Shown here: positions 16,461-17,772 of the stretch, in pieces
Numbering within the stretch: position 1 is the first letter of the stretch
Layout: each line of letters starts with the position of its first letter
NCBI GenBank assembly: GCA_903881065.1
Contig: CAIRRW010000208.1
Location: forward strand, 1-17,772
Direction of reading: 5' to 3'
Source: an uncultured Bacteroidota bacterium
GTDB taxonomy: Bacteria > Bacteroidota > Bacteroidia > 2-12-FULL-35-15
DNA length: 17,772 nt
Translations under genes and position numbers: made by a program
Notes under the pieces: generated by a model
Told to the model about the DNA's origin: nothing
The model's database searches: none
Seen by the model: only the letters and a program-made list of their open reading frames with translations

Positions 16461-17772
16461 TTGGAAAAACACTTATTAAGTAAATCTACATTTCTTCGCG
16501 GTCTTCAATGTGCCAAGTCGTTATATCTGTACAAGAATTTTATTCAACTTCGCGATAGACTATCCACCGAACAAACGGCTATTTTCAACAGAGGTAACAG
16601 AGTAGGAATACTTGCACAGAAACTTTTTCCGGGTGGAGTAGATGCAACACCTGCAAAGCGATCGAACAATGGAGAAGCCGTAAAACGAACAAGAGAGCTG
16701 ATAGCGAATGGTGTAGAAATAATATATGAAGCAGCTTTTCAACATGAGCAAGTGCTTGCCATACTTGATATTCTTGTAAAGCGTGATGATAAATGGTATG
16801 CTTATGAAGTTAAAAGCAGTACCAAAATTTCAAATACTTATCTGTTGGATGCTTCACTTCAATATTGGGTAATTACCAATTACGGTTTGCCACTGGCAGA
16901 TATTGCGCTTATAACAATTAACAATCAGTACATACGAAATGGCGAATTGGATTTACAACAACTATTTGCAATCAAGTCGGTAAAGCAAGATGTACTTAAG
17001 AATCAAACGATGGTGGAAGAGAATATTTTCCAATCGAAATTGGTAATTGCGAATGTCGAACAACCTAATATTCCTATCGGCGAACAATGTTTCAGTCCCT
17101 ACACCTGCGATTTTATGTGCTATTGCTGGAAAAATGTTCCTCCCGATTCAGTTTTTCAAATAACTGGAATTCCGAAATCAGAACAGTTTGCCTTATATAA
17201 TGCAGGGTACAAAACGATAAAGGAAATTCCGGCAATTAATAATCTGAATGCAAACGTGAACACACATATAACATCCGTAAAAAATGATGAAGAGAAAATT
17301 GATAAAACTGCAATAAATGAATTTCTGAATAAAGTTAAATATCCAGTGTTCTTTATGGATTTTGAAACATTTATGCCTGCAGTACCTATTTATAATAAAA
17401 CGAAGCCTTATCAGCATATTCCGTTTCAATATTCATTACATTATAAAAAGAATAAGGATGCTATCTTGGAACACTATTCTTTTCTAGCAGAGCAAGGTAT
17501 GGATCCTCGGAAATCATTTGTAGAAAGTCTCCTGAAAGCAACTGAAAATGAAGGAACTATATTAGTATATGATACTTTAATGGAAAAAAACATACTAAAT
17601 GGATTAAAGAAAGATTTCCCCGTATATACTTCATCTATAGATATTCTTATTAAAAGGATTGTCGATTTAATGCAGCCATTTCAAAACAAAAGTTATTATC
17701 ATCCGGCTATGAAGAATTCTTTTTCTATAAAGAATTTATTACATGCCTTAGTTCCTGAATTATCTTATTCCT
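16461..17772 (+). CDS. DUF2779-type nuclease: Cas4/RecB-like PD-(D/E)XK plus DnaQ-like exonuclease (3' truncated by window end)
   Basis: The first 437 codons are open, with no stop before the window edge. Translation opens with EKHLLSKSTFLRGLQCAKSLYL, the typical start of DUF2779 proteins. Residues about 95-118 hold a PD-(D/E)XK nuclease core: Asp103, then Glu116-Val-Lys118 in AYEVKSST. Cys17 and a cluster at Cys210, Cys216, Cys220 and Cys222 (CFSPYTCDFMCYC) should bind a 4Fe-4S cluster, as in Cas4 and AddB nucleases. From about 293 a second module begins with FFMDFETFMPAVPIY, giving Asp300 and Glu302 of a DnaQ/RNase H-like 3'-5' exonuclease; VYDTLMEKNIL near 369 is a possible second motif with Asp371. 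The frame has a stop at 16416-16418 and no ATG before residue 183 or so; TTG at 16461 is the best start, being the only likely start codon that keeps the LSKS motif. A -7-like TACTTTCG at 16435-16442 lies just upstream. Confidence 0.8.
   Translation, partial: MEKHLLSKSTFLRGLQCAKSLYLYKNFIQLRDRLSTEQTAIFNRGNRVGILAQKLFPGGVDATPAKRSNNGEAVKRTRELIANGVEIIYEAAFQHEQVLAILDILVKRDDKWYAYEVKSSTKISNTYLLDASLQYWVITNYGLPLADIALITINNQYIRNGELDLQQLFAIKSVKQDVLKNQTMVEENIFQSKLVIANVEQPNIPIGEQCFSPYTCDFMCYCWKNVPPDSVFQITGIPKSEQFALYNAGYKTIKEIPAINNLNANVNTHITSVKNDEEKIDKTAINEFLNKVKYPVFFMDFETFMPAVPIYNKTKPYQHIPFQYSLHYKKNKDAILEHYSFLAEQGMDPRKSFVESLLKATENEGTILVYDTLMEKNILNGLKKDFPVYTSSIDILIKRIVDLMQPFQNKSYYHPAMKNSFSIKNLLHALVPELSYS

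Overview
The window is AT-rich and looks chromosomal, from a member of the Bacteroidota. Three things point there: two secreted proteins end in type IX secretion (T9SS) type A sorting domains; most genes lack a Shine-Dalgarno site and have A-rich leaders; and several intergenic regions carry the TAnnTTTG -7 element typical of this phylum. The one tRNA gene lacks an encoded CCA. I see no insertion sequence, integrase, phage gene or CRISPR array.

Layout, left to right. A secreted Asp-box beta-propeller with a T9SS tag (7-1425) is followed by about 600 bp without a convincing gene, then an integral membrane acyltransferase (2033-3088). A hairpin at 3214-3241 separates this from a tightly packed minus-strand operon (7668 to 3273). 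That operon encodes an SMC-like ATPase, a probable kleisin and a small MksE-like protein, i.e. a three-subunit MksBEF/Wadjet-type condensin. Next come an isoaspartyl peptidase/L-asparaginase (minus) and a NUDIX hydrolase (plus), transcribed divergently from a 119-bp gap. After a second gene-poor stretch of nearly 600 bp comes a Prc-type S41 tail-specific protease, a strong hairpin terminator and a tRNA-Lys(CTT) on the minus strand. Then comes a 1021-residue secreted mosaic protein (six NHL repeats, two PKD/Ig-like repeats, an unassigned domain and a T9SS tag), then a small lipoprotein. At the right edge is the start of a large nuclease that joins a Cas4/RecB-like PD-(D/E)XK module with a predicted Fe-S cluster to a DnaQ-like exonuclease (DUF2779 type). 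It begins at a TTG codon and runs off the window.

Most of the window is ordinary housekeeping and surface biology. The two parts most worth attention are the condensin operon and the right-edge nuclease. The condensin operon has gene order SMC-kleisin-KITE, the reverse of the usual kleisin-KITE-SMC, and no neighbouring JetD/MksG nuclease. Nothing in the window shows that it is a defence system rather than a chromosome-organising condensin; that needs phylogeny and experiment.
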